Notes: a model not told the origin generated them from the sequence alone. A stretch of 64,000 nucleotides of DNA from Gigaspora rosea (GCA_003550325.1 QKWP01000214.1:253662-317661); one strand, 5' to 3'; numbered from the stretch's first letter, positions 40,699 to 52,906 are shown. Made by a program: numbers and translations.

Positions 40699-41255
40699 AA
40701 TAGAAATGCTCAATTATTATACATAAAATTTATAAATATATAACATTTTACATAAGCCTTTTTTATAAATTTATTTTTATATATATTCAAATAAACTTTA
40801 CATAAAATTCTATATTAAATAACATATAAAAATTAACATATATACTGGTAATTTTTATATAGTATTCTATATAATATTTATGTAAAGTTGTAGATCTATG
40901 TAGATTTTATAAAAAATGTACTTGCTGATGCTGATAACCTCTCAAAACTGATACTGGTTCAACTGAAATTGTTTACATTCTTTTCTCATTATCGAGTCAA
41001 ACGAAGCCACATACTTATTTCTATAAATTAAATGAGTCTATAAAATACTGAGGAAATAAATTTATATTAAATATATTAAATAAATACTGAATAAAAACAT
41101 GGAAATCTTTTATAGACAAGATTTTCAGGTTTTTATTTGGAAATATTAATACTTAGATATATATATTATGTTTCTATTTTTTTTAAAGCAATTAAAACGA
41201 TAATGATTCTTAATATTTCAAAAAAAAAAAATTTTTTTAAAATTTCTTAGTAAAA

Positions 41256-41575
41256 ATGTTGAAAATGTTGAGCACAAGGGCTCTAGCTTATAATGCTTGT
41301 TACAAAGAAGATAACAAAGCTCTTTTAGTAAGAAGTTAGCTTTTATACTACTTACTTATGATAATTTACACCATTTTCTGATTTTAATATTTTAAAAGAA
41401 CTGTACAAAAACATTAGAAAATCAAGGAGAACTTTTGATTATGAAATGAAACGCGAACGAAATATCAAAAGACCAGATCCATTAGAAAAAGAATTATCTT
41501 ATTTTGACCTAGTTTATATGCCAAAAATTCGCAAACGTTTGTATCCATTATGTAATTTCTGTAACAAATAAAGCA
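41256..41575 (+). CDS. Possible small two-exon gene, unknown function
   Basis: ATG 41256 (MLKMLSTRALAYNACYKEDN) to a possible donor at 41335 (GTTAGC), and acceptor AAAAG near 41401. The join keeps the frame into LYKNIRKSRRTFDYEMKRER, NIKRPDPLEKELSYFDLVYM and PKIRKRLYPLCNFCNK, then TAA. The predicted product has about 84 residues and is very basic, with a CX2C at the end. The donor is not consensus, and a better GTAAGA six bases earlier breaks the frame. Base and residue composition of the second exon look coding. I do not recognise the protein. The hAT-like pseudogene begins immediately downstream on the other strand. Confidence 0.35.
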
Positions 41576-41577
41576 AA

Positions 41578-41848
41578 TTATAGTGATGCCTTTTTTGAAA
41601 AACCAGTAGTATTAGAAAATGTTCCAAATACTTTTTGCTCAAAGTGATTAAATATAATTTGAAGTATATGAAGTACACATCCAATATGTATTGAAGTTAA
41701 AGTGACTTTTTTTTGAAAAAGAACAGTCACCTTTTTTGTCTCTAGACATATAAGATGTATTGTCAGTACCCGCAATATGCATTTTTTAAAATCTAATCCA
41801 TCATGCTTAATACATTTAATGGCTGTATCTGAAATAGTATCCACATTA
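41578..41848 (-). pseudogene. hAT-like transposase, distal part (split by the LINE)
   Basis: Minus strand. VDTISDTAIKCIKHDGLDFK and KCI lead, with one frame change, to TDNTSYMSRDKKGDCSF, then IHIGCVLHILQIIFNHFEQK and VFGTFSNTTGFSKK. TDN-x-YM is the middle catalytic-Asp block of hAT-type DDE transposases, and the region after it is their conserved helical part. It is continued upstream at 49731-50794. Family assignment is from motif memory and is moderate. Confidence 0.6.
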
Positions 41849-42297
41849 ACAACTCTCTCCCGTAGATCTGAAAATCATAAGAAAACAAACAAACAAACAA
41901 CGCACTTGGTAGAGAGTTTTAAAATATTATCATCGTACCTAACTAAACCAGGCCAATACCGGTCTTACGTTCAAAGGCAGACATAATTATTAGGCGCAAG
42001 AGGAAAGCAGTCTTACTACAAACACCCAATTCCTTCTTCCTTATCTCACCATCCCTGCGGGGACGGGAAGAACACCCAAAACCTCCAAACGGAAAGTTCG
42101 CACCCTACGGGGTTGCAGCACTTGGAACGGACATGCCTAAGAACAAAAGATAAAAGAAGAACAACCCTGTGGCAGACTCCACTCAACCAAATACAAAAAG
42201 TCTCCCCCAAACAGGAAAAACTCAATAACCTCTAAAACCCCTCTCCCAGACTCAGGCAAAAAGTGGCGATTCTAACTCACCCCCAAAAAACTCATTA

Positions 42298-44130
42298 ATG
42301 ACATCATCACAACAACAATGCGCTGACGACCAAAATCTTCCCACACAATCGATAATGTCATCACAACAACAAACCGGTAATGCCCTAATTCCTTCCATAC
42401 TCACAGCCACGGATAACCCAGTTTCCCATGGACCACAAATCCCCTGCATAAACAAGCACCAGGATTATTGCCAAAATAGATCAGACCCCGAGGACCCTGT
42501 TCATTCTATTCCCATATCTGACAACATGGAAACGGACCAGGAACCAACCCTTACCTCAGAACCCGGCTCAACAACTAGGTCAACCCCGGACGTACCCCTA
42601 GACCGCAACTCTCAGCCTAATGACCTAAGCGAATCAGAAGATGATTCTGAAATGGATACCAAATCAGTCGATACGATCCAGGAGCAGCCAACAACCCACA
42701 AAAAGAGCTATAGTCAGGCCCTTAAAGGTAACAATGATCGAACACGGCAACCCAACTTAATTTGGCAACAGCGCAGATTAGACCAGGAGAAAAGATAGGC
42801 AGAGCACATAAGAAAAGAAATGGCAGAACTTAGAGAAACTCAACCACAAACCTTTGACGTGGACGCATGAGACAAAGAAAAAATAAAGGAATCCCTAACC
42901 TCTAAAGATAAATTACATGAACTCATAAAATACAAATTGGCAACACTTCCCTCGTCAATACGTATACCCCAGCCATAGACGCGAAATTTAGACATAGAGA
43001 TACTGCCTTTTTTAGAAGCTTTACAAAAATACAAATGAGCAGACCACAACACCAGACGAATTCAATAATCTATACATCCTAGCATTAGAATCATATAAAA
43101 AACAACATAATGTACTAGCAACCAATAAGCGAAACAGGAACCAATTATTTGATCTACTCAGAGCGAAGCTAGCACTAGACTACCTAACAAATCTAGATTT
43201 TCACGAACTAGATGCTTGGAAAATTACGAGATACATATTATATCTGTCAAACTTCGCAAAAATTGTTACAAATATGGAATTTGACGAGATCAGGAAATTG
43301 GTTTCAGAAGTGATCACTGATTCGCGATTGAAACTACCACAACAATATACCGATATACACCCGGACCTAACCAAAGCAATCCCTTTTGAACTGCCAATTG
43401 AAAACAGGCAAACCCTAGGGCCAAAGGTTAAAGCCCTAAGACTTATTTTCAAGTTCGAACTCCTTCCAGAGAATTATATTTCGGACAAACAACAACCAAT
43501 ACCATCAGACTACAGGCAATTAAATGATACAGTTCGCAAGTTCTTTCCAATCAGAGACAGAGAAGAATTAAAAGATATACCAACCTATAGAGCTACACTA
43601 CAAAAATATTATATATTCAGTAGGATCCCAGACACCTACTTCGATCTATCTCCATCAAAACCACCCCTACTATTAACACCACAAGATTTATCCCCTAGAT
43701 TAAGAGAGAAGTTCCCATTCTTACCGCTAGATGAAGAAGACTTTAATGAACACATCAGACTCCTCCGAGTTGACTACAACTTCAAACGACTCCCCAATGA
43801 CTATCTACTTCCTTGAAAAAAGTTGCCAAACAACCCAGCTGATCTAAAATAGAAAGACTTTCCCTTCCCAATGACTACAACAGAATCAGTCAAAGATTTC
43901 TTTAGGTTAATCCCCAGATTTTACAGCTTACCAAACCCACTTCCCTTAGCATATGCAAATTTTAACTACACAGATTTACCAGCTCTACCCCTGCTGGCAG
44001 CAGACGTAGATAAAGTAAATTTGACCACTCCAATCACTTCACAGAAACACTTATCCATCGCGATACAAGACCTAAAACACACTACTACTTCCACAAAATA
44101 TCTGAATCCTGGATCAAAATGAGCATAGCA
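42298..44130 (+). pseudogene. LINE ORF1
   Basis: Starts MTSSQQQCADDQNLPTQSIM, with a Gln/Ser/Pro-rich N-terminus and an acidic patch SESEDDSEMDTKSVD. SYSQALKGNN follows and recalls the region before the RNA-binding part of LINE ORF1 proteins. After four in-frame stops and a shift near 43040 it continues LYILALESYKKQHNVLATNK, RAKLALDYLTNLDFHELDAW, then a long segment from 43274 (MEFDEIRKLVSEVITDSRLK). Repeated Pro/Leu/Phe motifs such as LPNDYLLP, IPDTYFDL and PENYISD suggest an internal repeat. No CCHC knuckle was found. In intact relatives it packages element RNA. Confidence 0.65.
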
Positions 44131-44315
44131 GACCAAGTAGAGGGCCTTTCCCCTCGTTTGCCCGCAAATTTAGAGGATCTCATGACTCATCTGGAAAAGA
44201 AAACATAACAGATATTGAACTACCAATTAAAAAATATGAAAAAATCGACACCACAATTGAGAAATTAAAAAAACACTTCCTCTTCAACAACATTCCATCC
44301 TTCCTATTCGACCAA

Positions 44316-46088
44316 TTGGAGGACCTACCTCAACCCAGATTCGACCTGTTCCACAAACCAAAAAGACACTTCAAAGGGAAAACGAAAGAAGAAGATACCC
44401 AGATGTCAGATGCTAAAACTCGAGAAGACCGGAAACTGGATAAACCAGATACTGACACCCCACCGACCCAATCACCAATGAGTAACCCATATGCGGAACC
44501 AGGCCCATCTTCGATGGGCAACGGAAGTCAAGCCTCCGATTGTAGACCGGAGCATGTTAATAAAGAAATTAATAATATAGATATTACAGAAACTACTGAA
44601 CTTACTGAAACATACAAACACACTTTCTTCTTTGAAGACGGAATTAATATCGCAACCCACAATATCAGAGGGCTCTCGAGAGCAGAAATTACAAGAATGG
44701 ATCGAATTCTGTATAGAAGCAAATATACATATCATCGCATTATCTGAAACAAAGCTTACACCTAATCAGGTCAAGGGACTTACCAATCTCATATATGGCA
44801 TATATACCTCTAACTTTGAACCCTATAAAGCTGACCAACGGGAATCTAGCTTGGGCGCCGCCCTTATGATCTGCAACAGCCTACAAGCCTATATCCATAA
44901 CATCAGAACAATCCCTGGAACACTAATCATGATTGACTTATTCCTATCTGATAACAACAAAACTAGAGTTATATCCATCCATCTCCCCTTTAACTACCCA
45001 ACCTTAAACGAGAAAGCACAAAATGAAGCAGATAGATGGATAAAGGAAGCTAAAAGCAGAAATTGGAAACTGTTCCTAATGGGTGATTTCAACTCTAATC
45101 AGTATAAAAAAAAACCATCACCGATTTTCAAAAATCTAAACACTTTGGGAGCAACAAGCCTATTGGACTTCTATAGTATCACTTCGCACACTTGGACCGG
45201 TCCCTCCTCCCAGAGCCAAATTGACGACATCTGGATATTACAAGACATGATCTTAGAAATCGAAAAACCCTTGTTGACAGAGGCAACGTACATTATGAGC
45301 AGCGACCATTGTATAATATCAACAACCTGCATACACACATACTGAATAAGAACATTAACAAAAACAAGAGAAATAAAAAAAGGAAACGGAAGATACACCA
45401 GTATAACAAGATGTTAGCAGAGGACTGGAACAAATTTACAGACGAACTGGGAAAGAACTTTGCAAAGAAAAATCTAAACAATCAAATATCAAACCAAAAC
45501 GAACTGGATAAAGCTTGGAACTACTGGGCAATTGAAATTAAAACAATGATCAATAGAAAGATCCCGTTCACCTTTACTAGTCGAAGAACCTATTATGCCC
45601 TATCCCTAAAGGCGACAAAACTGCACGCTGCTCTGAAAAATATAAATAAAGCTTTAAGCTTAATAACCAAGGGAAATCCCGAAATGTTAGAAAAGACAAA
45701 CAAACTTTTCGAAAAAACATCGAAGTTAGCAGACCTGGAAATCAAGTCAATTAATATTAATGACTTCACAAATAGTAGGGATACAATAATCTTGACCTTA
45801 AAAGAGAATAAGAATACTATATGGACAAGCCGGAACTATGAAAAACAACAAGAAGTGATAGATAAAATTAACTTCTACATCAACCAAAGATATGAAAATT
45901 TTAGAGACCGTACATGTAGAATGTTAGATAGTATCCTCCAAAGAAAGGCAGAACCTGTTCGAACTGATAAAATCATCCTCCCGGACAAAATTCTATTGGA
46001 CAAAGAAGAAATACTACAACATATAAGATCACACTCAAAAAATTGGACCAGACTTAATCCGGCCAGTACAACTTCTGAAAACGATTAG
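44316..46088 (+). pseudogene. LINE ORF2, endonuclease part
   Basis: From MEDLPQPRFDLFHKPKRHFK through a charged linker to INIATHNIRGL (first EEP motif, about 44643). After a frameshift come IHIIALSETKL (catalytic Glu), LFLMGDFNSNQY (Asp/Asn) and MSSDHCIIS (Asp-His) by 45315. These are the landmarks of APE-type endonucleases that nick target DNA. A further frame to 46088 (RKIHQYNKMLAEDWNKFTDE, KAWNYWAIEIKTMINRKIPF) links to the reverse transcriptase. Confidence 0.85.
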
Positions 46089-47665
46089 GACAAGGAATAC
46101 CTTCCATTAAAAAATACCTTATCATCGATATACTCTAACTCGATCTATGACATAACCTTACAAGAATTAAAAGAAACTATAGAGAATTCCCCAAGCAACA
46201 AAGCACCTGGTCCCCTGGCAATTCCCAACGAGGTGATAAAACACCTCCCAGAGAACGCCCTACACTTCCTACTAAAAATTCTCAATGCTTGCCTACAAAT
46301 TGAAGTAGTTCCCAACCAATGGTTACAATCTAATATATGGCTAATCCTGAAGAAAGATCGCTATAATTATGACCTAAATTACACAAGATCTATAACGCTA
46401 ATCGATCATACAAGGAAAATATTGACAAAGATAATAACAAATAGACTGACGATCCCAATAATGTGTTATGAAGTTCTGTCCCCGCTAAATTTCGCTGCCT
46501 TTCTTGGACAATCAACCTCCCAACCACTGTCCAACCTCACTCACATCCTAGAAGACGCTCGCACCAATAACAAAGAAATCTGGGCACTTGCCCAGGACAT
46601 GTCCAAAGCATTTGATACCGTGCATGTTCCCACATTAGAAAAAGCACTAAGGAGAATAAAAATACCAGAAAAAATAATAAACCTACTCCTATATCTGCTG
46701 ACTAACAGAAAAAACAGGGTAATCACAGATTTAGGTCTCACAAGACCCTATGAAGTAGAGGACGGGATTGACCAAGGAGAGATATTCTCCCCCTCCTTTG
46801 GAAAATCTACTATGACCCCCTGATCTCGCGAATCCAACGCTCTTTTCAAGGCTATACTGGAAGCATACCTACCAACCCACCACGTCAAATACACATGCCA
46901 GTAATGGCATACATGGATGACTCGCTCTGGCTGGCACATGACAAAACCACCTTAACCAACATAATCTAGCTCGCAACCACATTTTAAAAATATAATAATA
47001 TAAAAGTAAACCCGTCGAAATCATACCTCATTACAAACACGAAAAAAGAAAAAACCCCCTCAATTGAATTTGACAACTCAACAATCTACGCTTCTAAAAA
47101 GGATACGCCAATAAAATACCTCAGAGCCTGGTTTACAGCCGGAAACTCACTACACCCAATCCAACACCTAATACTCGCGGAAGTACAAACGAATCTAAAA
47201 AAACTCAGATTAGCAAAGATAACAGAAAAACAAGTGATTTATATTATCAACAGAGTGATTTTCCCTCGGTTACAATACCGCCTTCACTCGGTGTACCTGA
47301 AATCATCACAGATAGAAAAAATCAATAGAACATGTGTCAGCATAGTCAAACAAAAAGGAGGGCTCGCGAGAGGAATTCCAAATTCCTTTATACACAATCC
47401 AGAAATTTATGGCCTTGATAATCTACTACAAATTCATGATAATACACTCATCTCATTTCTAACAAAAAACTTAAATCACAAAGACTTTGATAAATTATTT
47501 TTAAAAATGCGGATACAACATCTACAGGAAGCTGCAAACACAGAAAAATCTATATTGAGTCATATACCACTATTTTTGCATAGACAAAACCTTACACATA
47601 CAGCTCAGTCAATTATCGCAGGCTTAGCCCTGGGAATCACTTGGAACAAACCACTCAATCAATAG
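46089..47665 (+). pseudogene. LINE ORF2, reverse transcriptase part
   Basis: SPSNKAPGPLAIPNEVIKHL (about 46190) leads to QWLQSNIWLILKKDRYNYDL, SITLIDHTRKILTKIITNRL, LAQDMSKAFDTVHVPTLEKA (first catalytic Asp) and EDGIDQGE near 46780. After a frameshift there come YDPLISRIQRSF and AYMDDSLWLAH with catalytic YMDD at 46910-46921, VNPSKSYLIT, and a thumb-like segment to 47665 (IYIINRVIFPRLQYRLHSVY). Stops lie near 46967 and 46985. The enzyme would copy LINE RNA at the nicked target. Confidence 0.88.
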
Positions 47666-49569
47666 CCTATACTTCCTAAACGCCTAAAGGGTACCCCGAT
47701 AGACCAATTCATAATAGATCACCCCAAAAAGCCCATTCTAAAAGAGAAAATGAATAGACATGGTATCTACTGTGCGGAACAACTATTAGATCTAAAGAAC
47801 AAAAACTTCCTATCCTGGGCGGAAATCTACCACAACATACAAAAAATCCCAAGAGGACATCCTCCAAACTGGCTAAATACAATGCAAGAAATATTGAGCA
47901 GAAAGGCAAATCCCACAACTACACTAATTACTCCAAACCCCTTTACCTTAACACCCTGGACCCGAAAAAAAAGAAAGAACTGGATAATAACAAATGATAA
48001 AAAATTCGCAAAAATAACTAATTCTTCTCAACAACACCCTAAAGCCAAACATTACATAATTACCACAAACAACAAACTGGAACATTGTACAGGTTGCACC
48101 CTGAAAAATAAATCGATAACAGAAGAACACTGCTACTTCTACTTAAGGAATAGAGCATATAGTCTTCAAGTAGACAGCCAGCAGATAGTAAATGGAAAAA
48201 TATCAGACATTTTTACAGCCTTAAATAATAGACTACCACCACAAAAAGAAACACACTCAGAACCTCCAAACCTTCCACCAAGACCCTTGTCAGCCTTCAT
48301 AGACCCTCCGCTGGAATTGTAGGAATCACTAACGAATAATAATTTCAAAAAACGAAATCTTTCAATACACCTGTTGTCAAAGAAAGAGAACCACGTGATT
48401 AGATCTACAACGTACCCCTCATACACCGTAGCAGCAAAATTGTCAACAAGGGATGCAGTGATCAGCAATACTAATAGAATATGGCCATCACGCCTACATT
48501 CTATCTTAACAATATTGATATTCCTACTCTCAACCATATCCATTAATACCGAATTACAAATTGTCACAAATCATAAACAAACATTAGAGATGATTCAAAA
48601 AATAACCAAATTGGAACTATATATGCTCGACCAACTCAACAAAGAAGACCACCCCAGTCTTCTTAAAATACTCAAAGGATCATTAGGGGACCGCAAAGTC
48701 TCCATAAAATTAGACCCAGAACTTAACATACAAAAACCATCAACTATATATAACATGGACATTAATCCCAAACACTTTGTTTACAACATCTTCACCATAG
48801 AATTGCTAAACACCCCTTGCATACTACAGACAAAACTCGTATTAAAAAACATTAGCAGAATCACTAACTTATTACAATGGTTCAACCAACAACGTATACA
48901 CTTATGGAAATCATATATAGGAAATATGCAATGGGACCATGTCCTAAAATATATTTCTCTCGCTGACAAACCAGCTGCCTTATACACACACCTATCCCTA
49001 TCACAATTAAAAAACTTCAAAGTTAAATTGATTGCAGAAGAATTACCAACTCACTTACTTCTTCACTACCGCAATCCGAACAAAAATCCAAATTACTTAT
49101 GCCCACGCTGCTACGCGAAACCTGAGGATATAGTACATATATTTACTTGTGTATCTAACCACCTAATATGGAAAGAAGAAATACGTCAAATTCTAATAAG
49201 GGTGGCAACCGAAACGGAATCACCACTAGAAAACCCCCACGAATTCATAAAATCATTTACATACCTACACATAGAAAAAAGATGCCACTTGGCCTAATCA
49301 CCAACTCGACTCTCTTTCCCACTAGCTCTAAACACAAACAAAACCGATATACCCCTCTCCTTCATCACGAAATTATTAAAATTCTTCATAAAGAATATTG
49401 GATCCCTTCAAGAGCCTTACGACACTCCGATATATTCCCAAACCCTCCAAAAATTGACCCTCCAAAAATGATACCAACACCCCCTCTTAGTAAAGAAATC
49501 ATAGAAAATAAATTACAAAAATACATTAGTCTAGGTTGTACTTCATTAGCTAAACTTATCACAGACTAG
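47666..49569 (+). pseudogene. LINE ORF2, C-terminal part with RNase H-like and Cys/His motifs
   Basis: Mostly one frame. KNFLSWAEIYHNIQKIPRGH, then HCTGCTLKNKSITEEHCYFY (48090-48150) and LSTRDAVISNTNRIWPSRLH. TELQIVTNHKQTLEMIQKI follows and resembles an RNase H strand-helix with its catalytic Asp replaced by Asn (V-T-N). A final CPRCYAKPEDIVHIFTC (about 49099-49149, CX2C with HX3C) is typical of LINE C-termini. A shift near 49280 leads to HKEYWIPSRALRHSDIF and the end at 49569. Role in intact relatives: RNA removal and template binding. Confidence 0.75.
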
Positions 49570-49730
49570 AGGTCTCCGACCAATCTAGCAAAAAATTGGT
49601 CGAGAGTAAACTAGCTCTTACCTCTATCTCCCTAGAATAATAATTATACATTTGTAATTAAGTGAATAATAACTATTAATAAAGATATAGAGGAAAGACC
49701 TCTCTTTAAAAAAAAAAAAAAAAAAAAAAA
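49570..49730 (+). other. LINE 3' UTR and polyA tail
   Basis: Contains a small hairpin GACCAATCT-x9-ATTGGTC just after the stop, the sequence AATAAAGATATAGAGGAAAG, and a run of about 22 A. Confidence 0.75.
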
Positions 49731-50794
49731 TAGTATCCACATTACATCTTAAGATATTTTGAAGATGAGACATAACAATAACTAGAGCTTGATGAGAATT
49801 GGTAATACATAATAAAAAGTTTTTGTTTCACCTCTCATCGATTCATCAACCATAACACCATATGCTAGAGCATTAGCAAGTTGGCTAATTTGTGTGCTTA
49901 TATGAAGTTTTGAATATCTTTATGCCAAGTTTGTAATGTTTTTATTGTTAGACAATTTTTTGGTGGCTCTCCTGTTAGAAATTCATAAAACAGTCGCATG
50001 CACTCTGTTGTTGAATTTAATGAAATTTGCCCAACTTGTGAAATACCAATCGCAAGCCAAACTGTATTAGATGTGCAATTGTGCTTGTTGTCTTGAAAAA
50101 TAGATTTAATCTTTTTTTGAAAAATTTGATCATTAATCTGACGAGATTGACAAGAGAACGAACGAATTGTAGATATATATATGATTTGATTTTTGATTGC
50201 GAAGATGCATTATTTGAGCTCCAAATGATTGTGTTTTTCGGATTAATGCTTGATTTTGCTTATGAAGTTTTTTGAAATCACTTTTTAATCTTGCATTAAA
50301 TTCTTGTAATGACTGATATGTAGGTTGATGTTGATAAAATAATTGAGATATATATTTATGTGCCTTTTTTTGAATAAATTTTGCCTTTATTAGGCCCAGC
50401 TTGATATCGCATTGTTGAAATTAAATAAATAATTGACGAAAATTCCTCATTTAATTGTAAAAATTAATTTAGAATGTTTAAAATTATCTTCGCTTGTTTG
50501 ATTATGTTGATGATTATTATTATTTGCAATTAAATTTCGTTCAGAGTGTTGATTATCTTCGTTTGTAGTTGGAATACTCCGTATATGATTTAGAACATAT
50601 TGAAGTTGATCAGAATTCATTATAGACAAACATTGATTTATTTTTTCATTAATTATTTTGTCATGCTGATTATTTTTTTGCTTTTCTAGTCGGATTTTAT
50701 TACAATTCTTCAGTTGGAACCGATGCTTATATGATTTGTATATACCATTGCTAAATATATAGCAAAAATAGATGCACAGCTCTAACCATACCAT
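49731..50794 (-). pseudogene. hAT-like transposase, proximal part (split by the LINE)
   Basis: Minus strand from 50794. A Gln/Asn/Lys-rich N-terminus (HDKIINEKINQCLSIMNSDQ, LQYVLNHIRSIPTTNEDNQH) is followed, with shifts, by NTVWLAIGISQVGQISLNST, TECMRLFYEFLTGEPPKNCL, TIKTLQTWHKDIQNFI, then LANALAYGVMVDESMRGETK. The first catalytic-Asp block is VDES. It runs to VIVMSHLQNILRCNV at the LINE junction, continuing as DTISDTAIK at 41848. Removing the LINE and one target copy joins the halves in frame. At least three frameshifts or stops lie elsewhere, so the gene was already decaying or has decayed since. Confidence 0.6.
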
Positions 50795-50799
50795 AATTC

Positions 50800-51231
50800 A
50801 AAGTAATCTTTTGGAAGAATTAATATTTAGTCTCTACGAGAAAAGTTATGAAGCAGTTTTTTATATTTAAATATAAAAAAAAAACTTACAATCAGCTTAA
50901 ACTTAGTATTTAATATTGATAAATCAGAATATATTAAAAATAATGTATTTGGAATAAATATTCATAATATTATATAAAAGAAAGCTTCATAACTTTGTAA
51001 TAATATTGTGTAAGAAGTATTTAATTTTTAGGAAACTTTGAAAAAAAAAAATTCGACCTGAGCATCTAAAAGAAAATTACATTAATTTCAAATTTATTTC
51101 GCAATATATCTGATATGTATGATTTCGAAATGATCAAATTTTACTTATTAAAAAATTTTAATAATTAAATGATAAAGTGACCTCATATAGAATTGATTTA
51201 CTTAGTTAAGGCAAACCCCTAATGGAATATA
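50800..51231. other. No gene recognised
   Basis: AT-rich flank of the hAT-like element; no clear terminal inverted repeat found. Confidence 0.4.
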
Positions 51232-51239
51232 TAAAAAAT

Positions 51240-51907
51240 GGGTTTGGGTCAAAATCCTGACAAACAAAATCCCAACAGGCCATAATCCCGACAAAAAAAT
51301 CCTGACAATTAAAAATCTCGACAATCAAAAAAAAGGTTTTTTGAGCAATTTTACTATAGTACGGGACAGTAAAAGACATCCAATCTATACATATAGGTGC
51401 CAATTTTGGGTGCTTATATAATCAATTCTGATTGGCTAATTTTTGTACAATTGATTTTGATTGGTTAAAAACCTATATAGGTTTTCTTTTTTTTTATATT
51501 AAACGCCAATTTTTGAAACTCATATAAACTTTAATGCCTTATAACTTCTTTAAAATTAAAAATAAAAAAATTCCTCTGACAGAAATGTAGTTTATCTAAA
51601 AATCTATCAATTTGTCAGAGGGTTTTTTGATTTAATTTTTTTTAAAAAAGTTATAACAATTTAAAGATTTACTAATAATGAGTGAATGTCTTTTACTGTC
51701 CGGTACCATATAAATTCGCCTAAACTAAACCCTAATCTAGGTGCTCACCCTAACTCTAACCTAAGTACTTATTCTAATCCTAACCTAACTTAAGTAAACA
51801 TAATAATTTTATGTTGTTAGGATTGCCAGGATTTTTACTGTCGAGATTTTTTTGTTGGGATTATAACCGGTCGGGATTCTATTTGTTGGGATTTTGACCG
51901 GCACCCG
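51240..51907. mobile_element. TIR element with ~85-bp arms, 8-bp target duplication, hosting an inner MITE
   Basis: The left arm (GGGTTTGGGTCAAAATCCTG, AACAAAATCCCAACAGGC, CATAATCCCGACAAAAAAAT) is mirrored at the right (TTTTTTTGTTGGGATTATAA, CGGGATTCTATTTGTTGGG, ATTTTGACCGGCACCC). TAAAAAAT flanks both ends. The arms are built of repeats of ATCCCGACAAA type. An inner element at 51359-51706 (ends GTACGGGACAGTAAAAGACA / TGTCTTTTACTGTCCGGTAC) is nested inside. A telomere-like CCCTAATCTAGGTGCTCACC, CCTAACTCTAACC tract lies at 51725-51790. Confidence 0.75.
51359..51706. mobile_element. Inner MITE nested in the 51240-51907 element
   Basis: ~22-bp TIRs (GTACGGGACAGTAAAAGACA). A second internal inverted pair CCTCTGACA / TGTCAGAGG lies at 51573-51627, and TGATTGGCTAATTTTTGTAC / TTGATTTTGATTGGTTAA is a short direct repeat at 51429-51469. 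Confidence 0.75.
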
Positions 51908-51915
51908 TAAAAAAT

Positions 51916-52904
51916 GCCCCCTCTATCATAATATATGTTATCATCCAAGCATGTAAAAATTCATGTTCACTGTTATAGATATTTATTTTTGTTTATTGTA
52001 AAAAGTTAATAGATTATTTTTTCTAGAAATATATAAAATAATAAAACACAGTCGATTACTTACTTAAAATTTTTCTGTTATCATTGCTCATTAATTAGTT
52101 GTCAGCCAGATATCACATTAATTACCTGATAACATCTCAAAAGTAAAAATTTGTTGTCTGGTTTCATTTAAAATATAAATATCTTCCATTCTCGATAGCA
52201 AGTGATTTAATTATAAGAAAGTGAGTTATCTTGCATTTATCTACTGTTAATAAACATATAATTCTGTCTAATAGTAAACAAGATAACTTGTCTATTTATC
52301 TAACAATAACTGACAAATAATGGGATAGATAACTCGATTAGTTAATATCAACTATTTTTGGTATTTATTTAACTAATTAGCTCTTGATTATCAATGAAAT
52401 ATTGCCAGTTGTCTCTCGCATGCTATCAGATAATTATTGTATAGATTACAGGCTCATTATTTATCGCTTGTTATTTGATTCCATTACTTATATGTTATGA
52501 ATATTTATTATCACATATAATGATCGTTACAATTATGCAGAGTTGAAACTTATTTATCCTTGCTCATTATAATTAGACAATAATAGAATAGATAAATTAA
52601 GATATTTTTGGGATAGTACCGCAGATTTTATCGACAACTAAAAGATTTTTAATTTGTCTAAAAGTTTAGAGCTCAGATTGATGGATCATTGCTTTTTTAG
52701 GCATGCCACTTTTATCTCACAATTATCATATTCGATTATATTTTTTACTATCATAGTGCCTAATCTCATACGTTATAAATGTGAATTACCCAATAATGAT
52801 TGTTTTGATCATCTACTGCAATTTTTTTTGTTACTTACTTATACAATATACAAAAATTCTCACTTATCCTAGTTAGTTATAATTAGAGAGAAAAAAGCCA
52901 GCAA
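51916..52904. other. No gene recognised
   Basis: AT-rich with repeated short ATAGATAACT/TTATCTAT motifs between 52200 and 52620, suggestive of decayed repeats. The 72-codon frame at 52654 has no domain and is not called. Confidence 0.4.
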
Positions 52905-52906
52905 TA

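Larger units (their letters stand above)
39294..40965. mobile_element. Old pogo-type non-autonomous element carrying nested MITEs
   Basis: CAGTTGAACCTCCCAGAACC at the left and CTGATACTGGTTCAACTG at the right are inverted; TA precedes the left end while the right TA is mutated. CAGTTGAACC is the style of pogo/Tigger termini. Two younger elements sit inside (39989-40307 and 40401-40698). At 39677-39780 there is another core-module copy (GGTTAGGGTTAGAATTAGG). Confidence 0.6.
41849..49730 (+). mobile_element. LINE retrotransposon, ~7.9 kb with polyA tail, inactive
   Basis: Order: 5' UTR (41849-42297), ORF1, then ORF2 with APE-type endonuclease, reverse transcriptase, a region with RNase H-like motifs and a Cys/His motif, a 3' UTR, and about 22 A residues ending at 49730. 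TAGTATCCACATTA (41835-41848) is repeated right after the polyA (49731-49744), a 14-17-bp target duplication. Insertion is inside a minus-strand hAT-like gene. APE endonuclease plus RNase H suggests the I/Tad-related clades, not R2/CRE types. Many frameshifts make it inactive. It is visibly GC-richer than the flanks. Confidence 0.9.

Noticed and set aside
48166..48567. Minus-strand 133-codon frame in the LINE
   Set aside because: Antisense of the ORF2 C-terminal coding region.
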